From Tabrizicola_A sp965284335 (GTDB lineage Bacteria; Pseudomonadota; Alphaproteobacteria; Rhodobacterales; Rhodobacteraceae): a stretch of 64,000 nucleotides of DNA. Positions 26,385 through 34,379 of this stretch are shown here, piece by piece (positions within the stretch are counted from its first letter, which is position 1; each line of letters opens with the position of its first letter). The position numbers and the translations under genes are program-made. The notes under the pieces were generated by a model. The model was not told where the DNA came from. It worked only from the letters and a program-made list of their open reading frames with translations, and searched no databases. The stretch lies in NCBI RefSeq assembly GCF_965284335.1, contig NZ_OZ260076.1; one strand, written 5' to 3'.

Positions 26385-26397
26385 GTGTTGCAAACAC
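26385..26397. promoter_or_regulatory. Palindrome in the divergent promoter region
   Basis: GTGTT-GCA-AACAC is a perfect 5+5 palindrome around GCA between the divergent aminotransferase and PPDK-like genes, about 80 bases upstream of the latter. It could be an operator; no regulator is assigned. Confidence 0.3.
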
Positions 26398-26478
26398 TTC
26401 CCTGCATGTCAACCGGTTGTAAAGCTTGCGTGACAGGCGTTCGGGTGTATCCTGCGCGCGCAAAGAAAAGGTGCCGCA

Positions 26479-29040
26479 GTGCAGAAGTCTCCGCCTCTCG
26501 ACTATACCGAAGTCACGCCATCGGCCAAGATTGCCACCCAAGCCCATGGCTGGCGGGCGAAATGCCTCCAACGGTTGGTGCGGCTGGATATGCCGGTGCC
26601 GAAAACCGTGGCCCTGCCGGCACAGACGGTGCGGGCCATTGCAGCCGGGCATTCGGTGGATGCCCGCGCGATCCTGTCGCATTTCGGGGCGATGCCGCTG
26701 ATCTCGGTGCGGCCCAGCCCCGAAAACCCCGATTGGGGTGGGCCGGGCACGGTGCTGAATGTGGGCATGAACGCCGAACGCCATGCCGCGCTGGTGCAGC
26801 GCCATGGGGCCGAGGCGGCCGATGCGCTCTATCTTCGCTTTGTGCAATCTTATGCCATTCATGTGGCGCGTCTTGACCCCGATATGTTCGATGACATCAA
26901 GGCCGGGCCCAACGCCTTGTCCGACTCTTTGCGCCAATATGAGCGCGAGATGGACGAAGCCTTTCCCGAAGACCCCGCCCAGCAATTGGGCGAGGTGCTG
27001 CGGTCGATGGCGCGCGCGTGGGAGGGCACCTCGGCGCGGCTCTTGCGTCAGGCCAAAGGCGCTCCGGCCGAGGCGGCCTTGGGGCTGGTGGTGCAAAGCA
27101 TGGCGCAGGGCATCGGGCAGGGTCTGTCAGGGTCTGGCGTCATCCAGTTTGTCGATCCGGTCACCGGCTTGGCGCAGGTCACCGGGCGCTATCTGGGCAA
27201 TTCCCAAGGGCGCGATGCGCTGAAAAAGACCGAAGCGATGTATCTGACGCGCGATCCGCGCGGCCCATCGCTGGAAGACCTGTCGCCCGAGATTTTCGCA
27301 GAACTGGCCCGCCATGGGGCGGCCTGCCGCGGTCGGCTGCGCGAGGAGATGCAGATCGAATTCACCATCGAGGACGGGCAGTTGTCGGTTTTGGATGCGG
27401 TTAAGGTGCAGCGCTCGGCCCGTGCGGGGCTGAAAATCGCGGTGGCTTTGGCCCAAGATGGGGTGATCTCGAATGACGAGGCGGTGCTGCGTGTGGAACC
27501 GCGCGCCTTGTCAGAGCTTTTGCATCCGCAGGTGGACCCGCGCGGTGTGCGCGATGTGGTGGCCAAGGGCATTGCCGCCAGCCCCGGCGCGGCGGTGGGC
27601 CGTTTGGTGTTTTCCTCATCCGGCGCACAGGCAAGCGCCGCGCGGGGAGAGCCGTGCATTCTGGTGCGGCGCGAAACCGCGCCAGAGGATATTCGCGGCA
27701 TGCATTCGGCGGTGGGTGTGCTGACCGAACGCGGCGGGGTGACCAGCCATGCGGCGGTGATCGCGCGGGGCTTGGGGCTGCCTTGTGTGGTCGGTGCCTC
27801 GGGCTTGCGGCTGGATTCCAAGGATAAAAAGCTGACCGCTGCCGATGGCCGGGTGTTTCGCGAAGGCGACACGATCACCTTGGATGGCACGACGGGTGAG
27901 GTCTTGGCGGGGGCGGCCGATATGCTCGCCCCGGCGCTGGACGACAGTTTCCGCACGCTTTTGGGTTGGGCCGATGCGGTGCGCGACATCGGCATTCGGG
28001 CCAATGCCGACACCCCCGCCGATGCCGCCATGGCCCGCCAGTTCGAGGCCCAAGGCATCGGTCTGTGCCGCACCGAGCATATGTTCTTCGACGAAGACCG
28101 TCTGGTGGTGATGCGCGAGATGATCTTTGCCGACACCTCACAAGACCGCGCGGCAGCCTTGGCGCGGCTCTTGCCGATGCAGCGCGATGACTTTGTGCAA
28201 CTCTTTGAAATCATGGCAGGTCTTCCGGTTTGCATCCGGCTTTTTGACCCGCCCTTGCACGAATTCCTGCCCCATTCGCGCGAAGGTCTGCGCGAATTGG
28301 CCGAGGCGCTGGACAAACCCTTGTCCGACGTCACCCGCCGCGCCGAGGCTTTGGCCGAATTCAACCCGATGCTGGGCATGCGCGGCGTGCGGCTTGGTGT
28401 AGTTTTGCCAGAAATCTATGCCATGCAGGCGCAGGCCATTTTTGAGGCAACTGTGGAGGTTGCCAAGAAAGGCACCGCCGTTGTGCCGGAAATCATGATC
28501 CCGCTGGTCAGCGCCCGACGCGAGGTGGAACTGGTCAAGACCCATATTGATGCCGTGGCCGCCGCCGTGCGGGTGCGCACTGGGGTGCAATTTGACTATA
28601 AGCTGGGCGTGATGGTGGAAACCCCGCGCGCCGCGCTGCGCGCAGGTGACATTGCCCAACACGCCGCGTTCCTGTCCTTTGGCACGAATGACCTGACGCA
28701 GATGACCTACGGCCTGTCGCGCGACGATGCGGGCCGCTTTATGAACACCTATGTGCAACAAGGCGTCTTCCCCGAAGATCCGTTCCATGTCTTGGATGTG
28801 GACGGGGTTGGAGAGCTGTTGCAAATTGGTGCCGAACGCGGCCGCAAGACCCGTGCGGACCTGACGCTCAGCATTTGCGGCGAGCATGGGGGCAACCCCG
28901 AATCAATCGCCTTTTGCCGTCAGCAGGGCTTTGATTATGTCTCCTGTAGCCCGTTTCGGGTGCCTTTGGCCCGATTGGCGGCCGCCCATCTGGCTTTGGC
29001 AGATCGTGGGCCCATCAAGAATCATGGCACAAAATCATGA
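26479..29040 (+). CDS. Pyruvate phosphate dikinase-like protein with divergent N-terminal half
   Basis: 853 residues with PPDK domain order. The C-terminal two thirds are conventional: the phosphohistidine loop GGVTSHAAVIARG (His424), the TIM-barrel PEP/pyruvate motifs SFGTNDLTQMTYGLSRDD, and CGEHGGNP with the catalytic cysteine. The N-terminal ATP-grasp part is changed. The GGKGA-type loop is missing (QAHGWRAKCL in its place). SVRSGA is reduced to SVRPS. The family LQTR near the domain end reads LDAV at 305-308, losing Gln and Arg that contact ATP. GTG start with AAGG upstream. It may still act as a PEP/pyruvate enzyme, or it may be regulatory; it is not PTS enzyme I. Confidence 0.82.
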   Translation: MQKSPPLDYTEVTPSAKIATQAHGWRAKCLQRLVRLDMPVPKTVALPAQTVRAIAAGHSVDARAILSHFGAMPLISVRPSPENPDWGGPGTVLNVGMNAERHAALVQRHGAEAADALYLRFVQSYAIHVARLDPDMFDDIKAGPNALSDSLRQYEREMDEAFPEDPAQQLGEVLRSMARAWEGTSARLLRQAKGAPAEAALGLVVQSMAQGIGQGLSGSGVIQFVDPVTGLAQVTGRYLGNSQGRDALKKTEAMYLTRDPRGPSLEDLSPEIFAELARHGAACRGRLREEMQIEFTIEDGQLSVLDAVKVQRSARAGLKIAVALAQDGVISNDEAVLRVEPRALSELLHPQVDPRGVRDVVAKGIAASPGAAVGRLVFSSSGAQASAARGEPCILVRRETAPEDIRGMHSAVGVLTERGGVTSHAAVIARGLGLPCVVGASGLRLDSKDKKLTAADGRVFREGDTITLDGTTGEVLAGAADMLAPALDDSFRTLLGWADAVRDIGIRANADTPADAAMARQFEAQGIGLCRTEHMFFDEDRLVVMREMIFADTSQDRAAALARLLPMQRDDFVQLFEIMAGLPVCIRLFDPPLHEFLPHSREGLRELAEALDKPLSDVTRRAEALAEFNPMLGMRGVRLGVVLPEIYAMQAQAIFEATVEVAKKGTAVVPEIMIPLVSARREVELVKTHIDAVAAAVRVRTGVQFDYKLGVMVETPRAALRAGDIAQHAAFLSFGTNDLTQMTYGLSRDDAGRFMNTYVQQGVFPEDPFHVLDVDGVGELLQIGAERGRKTRADLTLSICGEHGGNPESIAFCRQQGFDYVSCSPFRVPLARLAAAHLALADRGPIKNHGTKS

Positions 29041-29049
29041 TTTTACGCG

Positions 29050-29078
29050 CCAAGGCTTAGACAGAGCCTTGGAATTTT
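29050..29078 (+). terminator. Rho-independent terminator after the PPDK-like gene
   Basis: Perfect 8-bp stem CCAAGGCT/AGCCTTGG (29050-29057 with 29065-29072) followed by AATTTT. Confidence 0.75.
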
Positions 29079-29226
29079 AGGCGAAATCTCGCCGAAAATG
29101 TGCCGAATTGTGCTGCAACGCGGCAACAGAGGTGGACTCCTTGGACGCCGAGCGATACGCCCCGCCTCCGTTAATCGGGATCGCCCTGATTTGCGTTGAC
29201 TGAAACAACCGGGACCACAAAAGACA

Positions 29227-29910
29227 ATGCGCTTGCACCAGATATGGACCACCGCGCTGATGGCGGTGATCGTCCAGAGCGGAGCGGCCTTCGCCGAAGT
29301 GACGGTGAGCCAGTCCAATGATCCAAAGGCCGTCATCGGCCAAGAATTCCGTGCCCTTTTTGATGCGGAACACCGCATCCTTGCCACTTTGCCTGAGGAA
29401 AAGCGCTCTGCTTTGGCAACGGGCAGCATGGGCCAACCAAAGCGCAAGGCCAAGGCCAAAGGCGAAACCGCCGTGGGCGAGCTGTCTTACAGCTATGACT
29501 ATCTGGCCAGCCTGCCCAAACCCACGGGCGATGCGCAGTGGCAATGCCTGACCAAGGCGCTGTATTTCGAGGCGCGCGGCGAAAGCCTGAAGGGCCAGTT
29601 TGCGGTGGCCGAGGTGATTTTGAACCGCGTGGACAGCCCGCGCTATCCCAATTCGGTTTGCGGCGTTGTCGAGCAAGGCGGCCGTGGCGGCTGTCAGTTC
29701 TCTTACCATTGTGATGGCGCGCGCGATGTGATGCGCGAAGCGACGGCGGTGGAAACGGCGGCGCGGATTGCCCGCGTCATGCTGGATGGGGCGCCGCGGC
29801 AACTGACCTATGGGGCCACCCATTTTCACACCCGCGCGGTAAGCCCCAATTGGTCGCGCAAATATGAGCGGACCGCCGCGATCGGGGCGCATCTGTTCTA
29901 CAAACCCTGA
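29227..29910 (+). CDS. SleB-type cell wall hydrolase
   Basis: Exported peptidoglycan hydrolase of 227 residues. A signal peptide covers residues 1-23 (ending SGAAFA). A middle linker rich in Lys/Ala (KRKAKAKGE) is followed by the Hydrolase_2/SleB domain from about residue 100: WQCLTKALYFEARGESL, with the likely catalytic Glu, then AVAEVILNRVDSPRYP and CQFSYHCDG. Several Cys (CLTKA, VCGV, GCQF, HCDG) may form disulphides. It stands alone after a terminator. The non-sporulating context suggests vegetative wall remodelling. Confidence 0.88.
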   Translation: MRLHQIWTTALMAVIVQSGAAFAEVTVSQSNDPKAVIGQEFRALFDAEHRILATLPEEKRSALATGSMGQPKRKAKAKGETAVGELSYSYDYLASLPKPTGDAQWQCLTKALYFEARGESLKGQFAVAEVILNRVDSPRYPNSVCGVVEQGGRGGCQFSYHCDGARDVMREATAVETAARIARVMLDGAPRQLTYGATHFHTRAVSPNWSRKYERTAAIGAHLFYKP

Positions 29911-30180
29911 TCTTTGGGGCCAGATGTGCGGGCCAGATGCGCGGGCTTAATGATGCAGGCCCGCGCTTCGCCAATCCCGTTTCTAGGCCTGCAGTTTTGG
30001 GCGCGACACGCCGCACCAAAGCTGCGGGGTCAGGATCTTTGTGACAGTTTGCGTCGTTGCGGTTGATTTCCATGCCGCCTTCGGGATAGGCGAGGTCGGG
30101 CGCAGAGCCTAAGCTCGGCGCGACCATTACGGCGCACCACCACGGCCCATCGACGACGGCCCGGCCCATCGGAGGGCAAG

Positions 30181-31089
30181 ATGACCAGCGATATCCGCCT
30201 TGCCTTTGCCCATCCCGAGGAGCGCGCCGTTGCCTCGGCCAGCGCAGACCCGCGTGACCGCATTTCGCTGCGCGACCATGTGGTCGAGGTGGAGATTGGT
30301 GCCTTTCAAAAAGAACGCGGCCATACCCAGCGGGTGATGTTCAACGTGGTGGTCGAGGTGCGCCCGGCACCCGCGCCTTTGGATGACGATGTCGATAAGA
30401 TCCTGTCTTATGACCGCATCACCGAGGCGATTGCCACCGAGCTTGCGGCAGAGCGGTTGAACCTGCTTGAGACGCTGGCCGAGCGGGTGGCCGAACGGAT
30501 CTTGGCCGAACCGCAAGCCATGCGCGCCTTTGTGCGGATCGAAAAGCTGGATGTTGGCCCCTATAAACTAGGCGTCGAGATTGTGCGCAGCCGAGCCGAG
30601 GCCGCGCTCAAAGTGGTGGGGCAAGATGGCCAAGAGGCCGCGCTGCATCCTTTGGTGGTCTATCTGGACAATGCCGCCATTGCCGCGCCTGACCTGCCCG
30701 CGCGGCTGGATCGCTTGCAGGCCCAAGGCTTGCCGGTGATCCTGACCGTCGGCCTGCCCGACATGGCGCGCCCTGAGACGGGCCACAAACCGACACAGCG
30801 CCGGGTGGATATGCTGGCGATTGAGCAAAACGCCTGGGTTCTGGCGGCGCGTGATCCGCGCTGTGTGGTGATGGCCACGCGGACCGAGATTGATTGGGCG
30901 GTGAAACGCGGGCAGATGATGGTCTGGGCGCCCTCCAAGCTGGTGCTGGATGCCGTCGATGGTCCGCATTCGCGCGAGCCGGTGGCGCTGGCCTTGTGGT
31001 TGGCCGAAACCATGGCCGCCGAGCGGTTGATCGTTCACGGCCATGTTGCACTTCCGGCAGGAAGCCGCGTGCGGGTTGAGCGGGCGTAA
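30181..31089 (+). CDS. folB: Dihydroneopterin aldolase with C-terminal extension
   Basis: Folate-pathway aldolase that converts dihydroneopterin to hydroxymethyldihydropterin. The N-terminal 145 residues are FolB: DRISLRDHVVEVEIGAFQKER, SYDRITEAIATEL, LNLLETLAERVAERIL (catalytic Glu) and IEKLDVGPYKLGVEI with the catalytic Lys. A further 155 residues of unrecognised function follow (LVVYLDNAAIAAP to HVALPAGSRVRVERA), making 302 in total. GGAGG precedes the ATG. It is the first gene of folB-folP-glmM. About 270 bases upstream hold no gene; the only structure seen is a short GCGCGGGC/GCCCGCGC hairpin at 29939-29966. Confidence 0.88.
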   Translation: MTSDIRLAFAHPEERAVASASADPRDRISLRDHVVEVEIGAFQKERGHTQRVMFNVVVEVRPAPAPLDDDVDKILSYDRITEAIATELAAERLNLLETLAERVAERILAEPQAMRAFVRIEKLDVGPYKLGVEIVRSRAEAALKVVGQDGQEAALHPLVVYLDNAAIAAPDLPARLDRLQAQGLPVILTVGLPDMARPETGHKPTQRRVDMLAIEQNAWVLAARDPRCVVMATRTEIDWAVKRGQMMVWAPSKLVLDAVDGPHSREPVALALWLAETMAAERLIVHGHVALPAGSRVRVERA

Positions 31090-31140
31090 CGCGGCCTCTT
31101 GCCGGGTGGCGGGCGAGGGCTTAATCCCTTAAGGCATTGC

Positions 31141-31209
31141 GGGGCCCGGCCCCCGGTGGGCTTTGCGCCCCCCGGACCCCCCGCAGGATATTTTCGCCAC
31201 ATTGAAGGC
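31141..31209 (+). repeat. Dispersed intergenic hairpin/GGATATTT repeat, copy 2
   Basis: CCCCGGTGGGC and GCGCCCCCCGG form an imperfect stem. This is followed by CCCCCCGCAGGATATTTT and CGCCACATTGAAGG. It lies between the folB stop and folP, and its GAAGG may double as the folP ribosome site. Confidence 0.75.
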
Positions 31210-31216
31210 CTGCCCC

Positions 31217-32224
31217 GTGAGCCCATATCTGCGCCCCATTGCCATGAACGACCCGGCCCGGCCGATGCATGCTTTGCCTTTGGCGGGGGGATGGTGCTGG
31301 TTCGACCGGGTGGAGGTGTTGTCGCGCGAGGCACCGGCGCGGATTGTTGGGCTTGGAGATTTGACGGAAGCCGAGCGGCAGCGTCTGTCAGGGCCGCGGC
31401 CTGATTTTGGTGGCCTGTCGATGGATGCGCCGCGGGTGATGGGAATTCTAAACATCACGCCGGACAGTTTTTCCGATGGCGGGCTGTTCTTGCGGCCCGA
31501 GGCGGCCTTGATGCAGGCCCGGCGCATGGCCGATGGGGCCGATATTCTGGACATCGGGGGCGAAAGCACGCGGCCGGGTGCTGCCGAGGTTTCGGTGGAC
31601 GAGGAAGTTCAGCGCACCGCACCGGTGATTGCGGCCCTACGCGCGGGTGGCTTGGCGCTGCCGATCTCGATCGACACGCGCAAGGCGGCGGTGGCCGAGG
31701 CGGCCTTTGGCGCCGGGGCGACCATTTTGAACGATGTCACGGCGCTGCGTTTTGATCCGGCCATGGCTGGGGCGGCGGCGCGGGCTGGGGTGCCTGTGGT
31801 GTTGATGCATTCCATCGAAACGCCGGCCACCATGCAAGATGACCCGCGCTATGATGACGTGCTGTTGGATGTCTATGATGCCTTGGCCGCGCGTCTTGCG
31901 GTGGCAAAGGCCGCCGGAATTTCGCAAGACCGTCTGGCGATTGATCCCGGCATCGGCTTTGGCAAGACATTGGAGCATAATTTGGCGCTTTTGGCGCGGT
32001 TGAGCATTTTCCACAATTTGGGCGTGCCGGTTCTTCTGGGCGCCAGTCGCAAACGATTTATTGGCACGATTGGTGCCGAGGCCGAGGCGGCACGACGGAT
32101 GCCGGGGTCATTGGCTGTGGCCTTGGCGGGCGTTGCGCAAGGCATGCAGATGATCCGGGTGCATGACGTGGCCGAAACGCGGCAGGCCTTGCGCCTGTGG
32201 CAAGCCGCAACAAGGGGATTTTGA
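31217..32224 (+). CDS. folP: Dihydropteroate synthase
   Basis: Condenses hydroxymethyldihydropterin pyrophosphate with p-aminobenzoate. A GTG at 31217 is preferred, with GAAGG 8 bases upstream, giving VSPYLRPIAMNDPARP; an internal ATG at 31244 lacks a ribosome site. The length is 335 residues. Signature motifs are GILNITPDSFSDGG and DIGGESTRPGA in the first half, SIDTRKAAVAEAA, ILNDVTALRFD, DPGIGFGKT, and GASRKRFIG. About 65 residues precede the catalytic domain, an extension common in Rhodobacterales. glmM starts two bases after its stop, so the two are co-transcribed. Confidence 0.94.
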   Translation: MSPYLRPIAMNDPARPMHALPLAGGWCWFDRVEVLSREAPARIVGLGDLTEAERQRLSGPRPDFGGLSMDAPRVMGILNITPDSFSDGGLFLRPEAALMQARRMADGADILDIGGESTRPGAAEVSVDEEVQRTAPVIAALRAGGLALPISIDTRKAAVAEAAFGAGATILNDVTALRFDPAMAGAAARAGVPVVLMHSIETPATMQDDPRYDDVLLDVYDALAARLAVAKAAGISQDRLAIDPGIGFGKTLEHNLALLARLSIFHNLGVPVLLGASRKRFIGTIGAEAEAARRMPGSLAVALAGVAQGMQMIRVHDVAETRQALRLWQAATRGF

Positions 32225-32226
32225 CG

Positions 32227-33570
32227 ATGACGCGCAAACTTTTTGGCACCGATGGCGTTCGGGGCCAAGCCAATACCTATCCGATGACCGCCGAGATGGC
32301 CTTGAAACTGGGCCAAGCGGCGGGGCGCTATTTTCGCCGCGATGGCAGCAATGCCCACCGCGTGGTTATCGGCAAGGACACCCGGCTTTCGGGCTATATG
32401 CTGGAAAACGCGCTGACCGCCGGGCTGACCTCGACGGGGATGAATGTGCTTTTGCTGGGCCCAGTGCCCACCCCGGCCGTGGGGTTTTTGACCCGCAGCA
32501 TGCGGGCCGATCTTGGGGTGATGATTTCGGCCAGCCACAATCCGCATCATGACAATGGCATCAAATTCTTTGGCCCCGATGGGTTCAAACTGTCGGATGC
32601 CGCCGAGGTCGAGATTGAGGCGATGGTTGAGGGCGACATCACGCCCGCCCAGCCGCAGAACATTGGCCGCGCCAAGCGGATTGATGACGCGCTGGGGCGT
32701 TATGTGGAATATGCCAAGACCACCTTTCCGGCCGGATTGCGGTTGGATGGGTTGAAGGTGGTGGTCGATTGCGCCAATGGCGCCGCCTATAAGGCCGCAC
32801 CCTTGGTTTTATGGGAGCTTGGGGCCGAAGTCATTCCGGTGGGTGTTGCGCCGAACGGCACCAATATCAATGAAAAATGCGGCTCTACCTATCCGCAGAC
32901 GGCGGCAGAGGCGGTGGTGGCCCATGGGGCGCACTTGGGCATTTCGCTGGATGGTGATGCGGATCGGGTGATGATCTTGGATGAGCATGGCCATGTGGCC
33001 GATGGCGATCAGATCATGGCGCTCTTTGCCGCCCGCTGGGCCGAGGAAGGGCGGTTGCAGGGCGGCACTTTGGTGGCCACGGTCATGTCGAACCTTGGGC
33101 TTGAGCGGTTCTTGGCCGCAAAAGGCTTGCGGCTGGAGCGGACCTCGGTCGGCGACCGCTATGTGGTTGAGGCGATGCGGCGCGGTGGCTGGAACCTTGG
33201 GGGCGAGCAATCGGGCCATATCGTGATGACCGATTATGCCACCACCGGCGATGGTTTGTTGGCCGGCTTGCAGTTTCTGGCCGAAATGGCGCGCACGGGG
33301 CAAGCGGCCAGCACGCTGATCCGCCAGTTCGACACCGTGCCGCAGATGTTGAAAAACGTGCGTTTTGCTGCCGGAAAGACGCCCCTAGAGGCCGAGGCCG
33401 TCAAAGCCGTGATCCGCGCCAATGAGGCGCGCATTGCGGGCAAGGGCCGTATTCTCATCCGCAAATCGGGCACCGAACCGCTGATCCGGGTGATGGCGGA
33501 ATGCGAAGATGAGGCGATGCTGGCCGATGTGGTGGGCGAGATCGTCGGTGCGGTGGAAGCTGCGGTCTGA
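32227..33570 (+). CDS. glmM: Phosphoglucosamine mutase
   Basis: Interconverts glucosamine-6-phosphate and glucosamine-1-phosphate for UDP-GlcNAc synthesis. It has 447 residues beginning MTRKLFGTDGVRG. The catalytic phosphoserine loop is ISASHNPHHDNGIKFFG near residue 100. The metal-binding loop is DGDADRVM near residue 240, the sugar-binding loop is GGEQSGHI, and the phosphate loop is RKSGTEPLIRVM. The start follows the folP stop by two bases, the usual folP-glmM order. Confidence 0.96.
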   Translation: MTRKLFGTDGVRGQANTYPMTAEMALKLGQAAGRYFRRDGSNAHRVVIGKDTRLSGYMLENALTAGLTSTGMNVLLLGPVPTPAVGFLTRSMRADLGVMISASHNPHHDNGIKFFGPDGFKLSDAAEVEIEAMVEGDITPAQPQNIGRAKRIDDALGRYVEYAKTTFPAGLRLDGLKVVVDCANGAAYKAAPLVLWELGAEVIPVGVAPNGTNINEKCGSTYPQTAAEAVVAHGAHLGISLDGDADRVMILDEHGHVADGDQIMALFAARWAEEGRLQGGTLVATVMSNLGLERFLAAKGLRLERTSVGDRYVVEAMRRGGWNLGGEQSGHIVMTDYATTGDGLLAGLQFLAEMARTGQAASTLIRQFDTVPQMLKNVRFAAGKTPLEAEAVKAVIRANEARIAGKGRILIRKSGTEPLIRVMAECEDEAMLADVVGEIVGAVEAAV

Positions 33571-33650
33571 CCGTCTTGGGTTTTGCGCCCCTGAGCGCAT
33601 GATCCTTTGCCCCCTTGGCCCCGTATAAGGGGACAAAAGGCGGAGGGATC

Positions 33651-34313
33651 ATGCGGGTATTGGTGATCGGGGCAAGTGGCGGCATCGGGGCTGCAGTGAT
33701 GGCAGACTATGCGCAGAACGGGGCCGAGGTCTTGGGCCTGTCGCGCAGCCGTGACGGTTTGGACATCACCGATGAGGCCAGTATCTCGGAGGTTCTGGGC
33801 CGGGTGTCGGGGGAGTTTGACACTGTGTTTGTGGCCACCGGGGCCTTGGAACTGGGTGGCGTGGCGCCCGAAAAATCGCTGCGCGCGCTGACTTCGGCGG
33901 CGATGATGCAGCAATTTCAATTGAATGCGATGGGCCCGGCGCTGGTCTTGAAACATTCCGCGCGCCTATTGCCCCGCAACCGCCCTGCCCGCTTTGCCGC
34001 GCTGTCGGCGCGCGTCGGATCGATTGGCGACAATGCCTTGGGCGGTTGGTATTCTTACCGGGCAGCCAAGGCGGCGCTGAACCAGCTGATGCATACCGGG
34101 GCGATTGAACTGACACGCAGCCATCCCCAATCGGTGGTGGTGACCCTGCATCCGGGCCATGTTGCGACGCCCTTGTCGGTGAAATACGGCGGCACTCTGC
34201 CAGCCGTTACGGCCGAGGCGGCGGCACAGAACCTGCGAACTGTGTTAGAGGCTTTGAGCCCGGCCGAGACGGGGGGCTTTTTTGATTGGGCGGGCAAGCC
34301 GATTGTTTGGTAG
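33651..34313 (+). CDS. Short-chain dehydrogenase/reductase
   Basis: NAD(P)-dependent SDR of 220 residues; GGAGG lies 4 bases before the ATG. The cofactor motif is GASGGIGAA at residues about 7-15. The catalytic Tyr and Lys are in YRAAK (near residue 140), preceded by a Ser-rich strand (ALSARVGS). The overall form resembles CsgA-like or C-factor-type SDRs, which are short and lack a substrate loop. It probably forms a short transcription unit with the aldehyde dehydrogenase downstream. The substrate is unknown. Confidence 0.85.
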   Translation: MRVLVIGASGGIGAAVMADYAQNGAEVLGLSRSRDGLDITDEASISEVLGRVSGEFDTVFVATGALELGGVAPEKSLRALTSAAMMQQFQLNAMGPALVLKHSARLLPRNRPARFAALSARVGSIGDNALGGWYSYRAAKAALNQLMHTGAIELTRSHPQSVVVTLHPGHVATPLSVKYGGTLPAVTAEAAAQNLRTVLEALSPAETGGFFDWAGKPIVW

Positions 34314-34379
34314 GTTTGAGCGGAGATGAAACGGATGCCGCGCTTGCGCCGAACCCAACCGGCATTTTAGGTTTTTGCA

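Noticed and set aside
26479..29040. PTS enzyme I or PEP synthase
   Set aside because: Length, the GGVTSHAAVIARG loop and the CGEHGGNP ending fit PPDK; no HPr-binding domain is seen.
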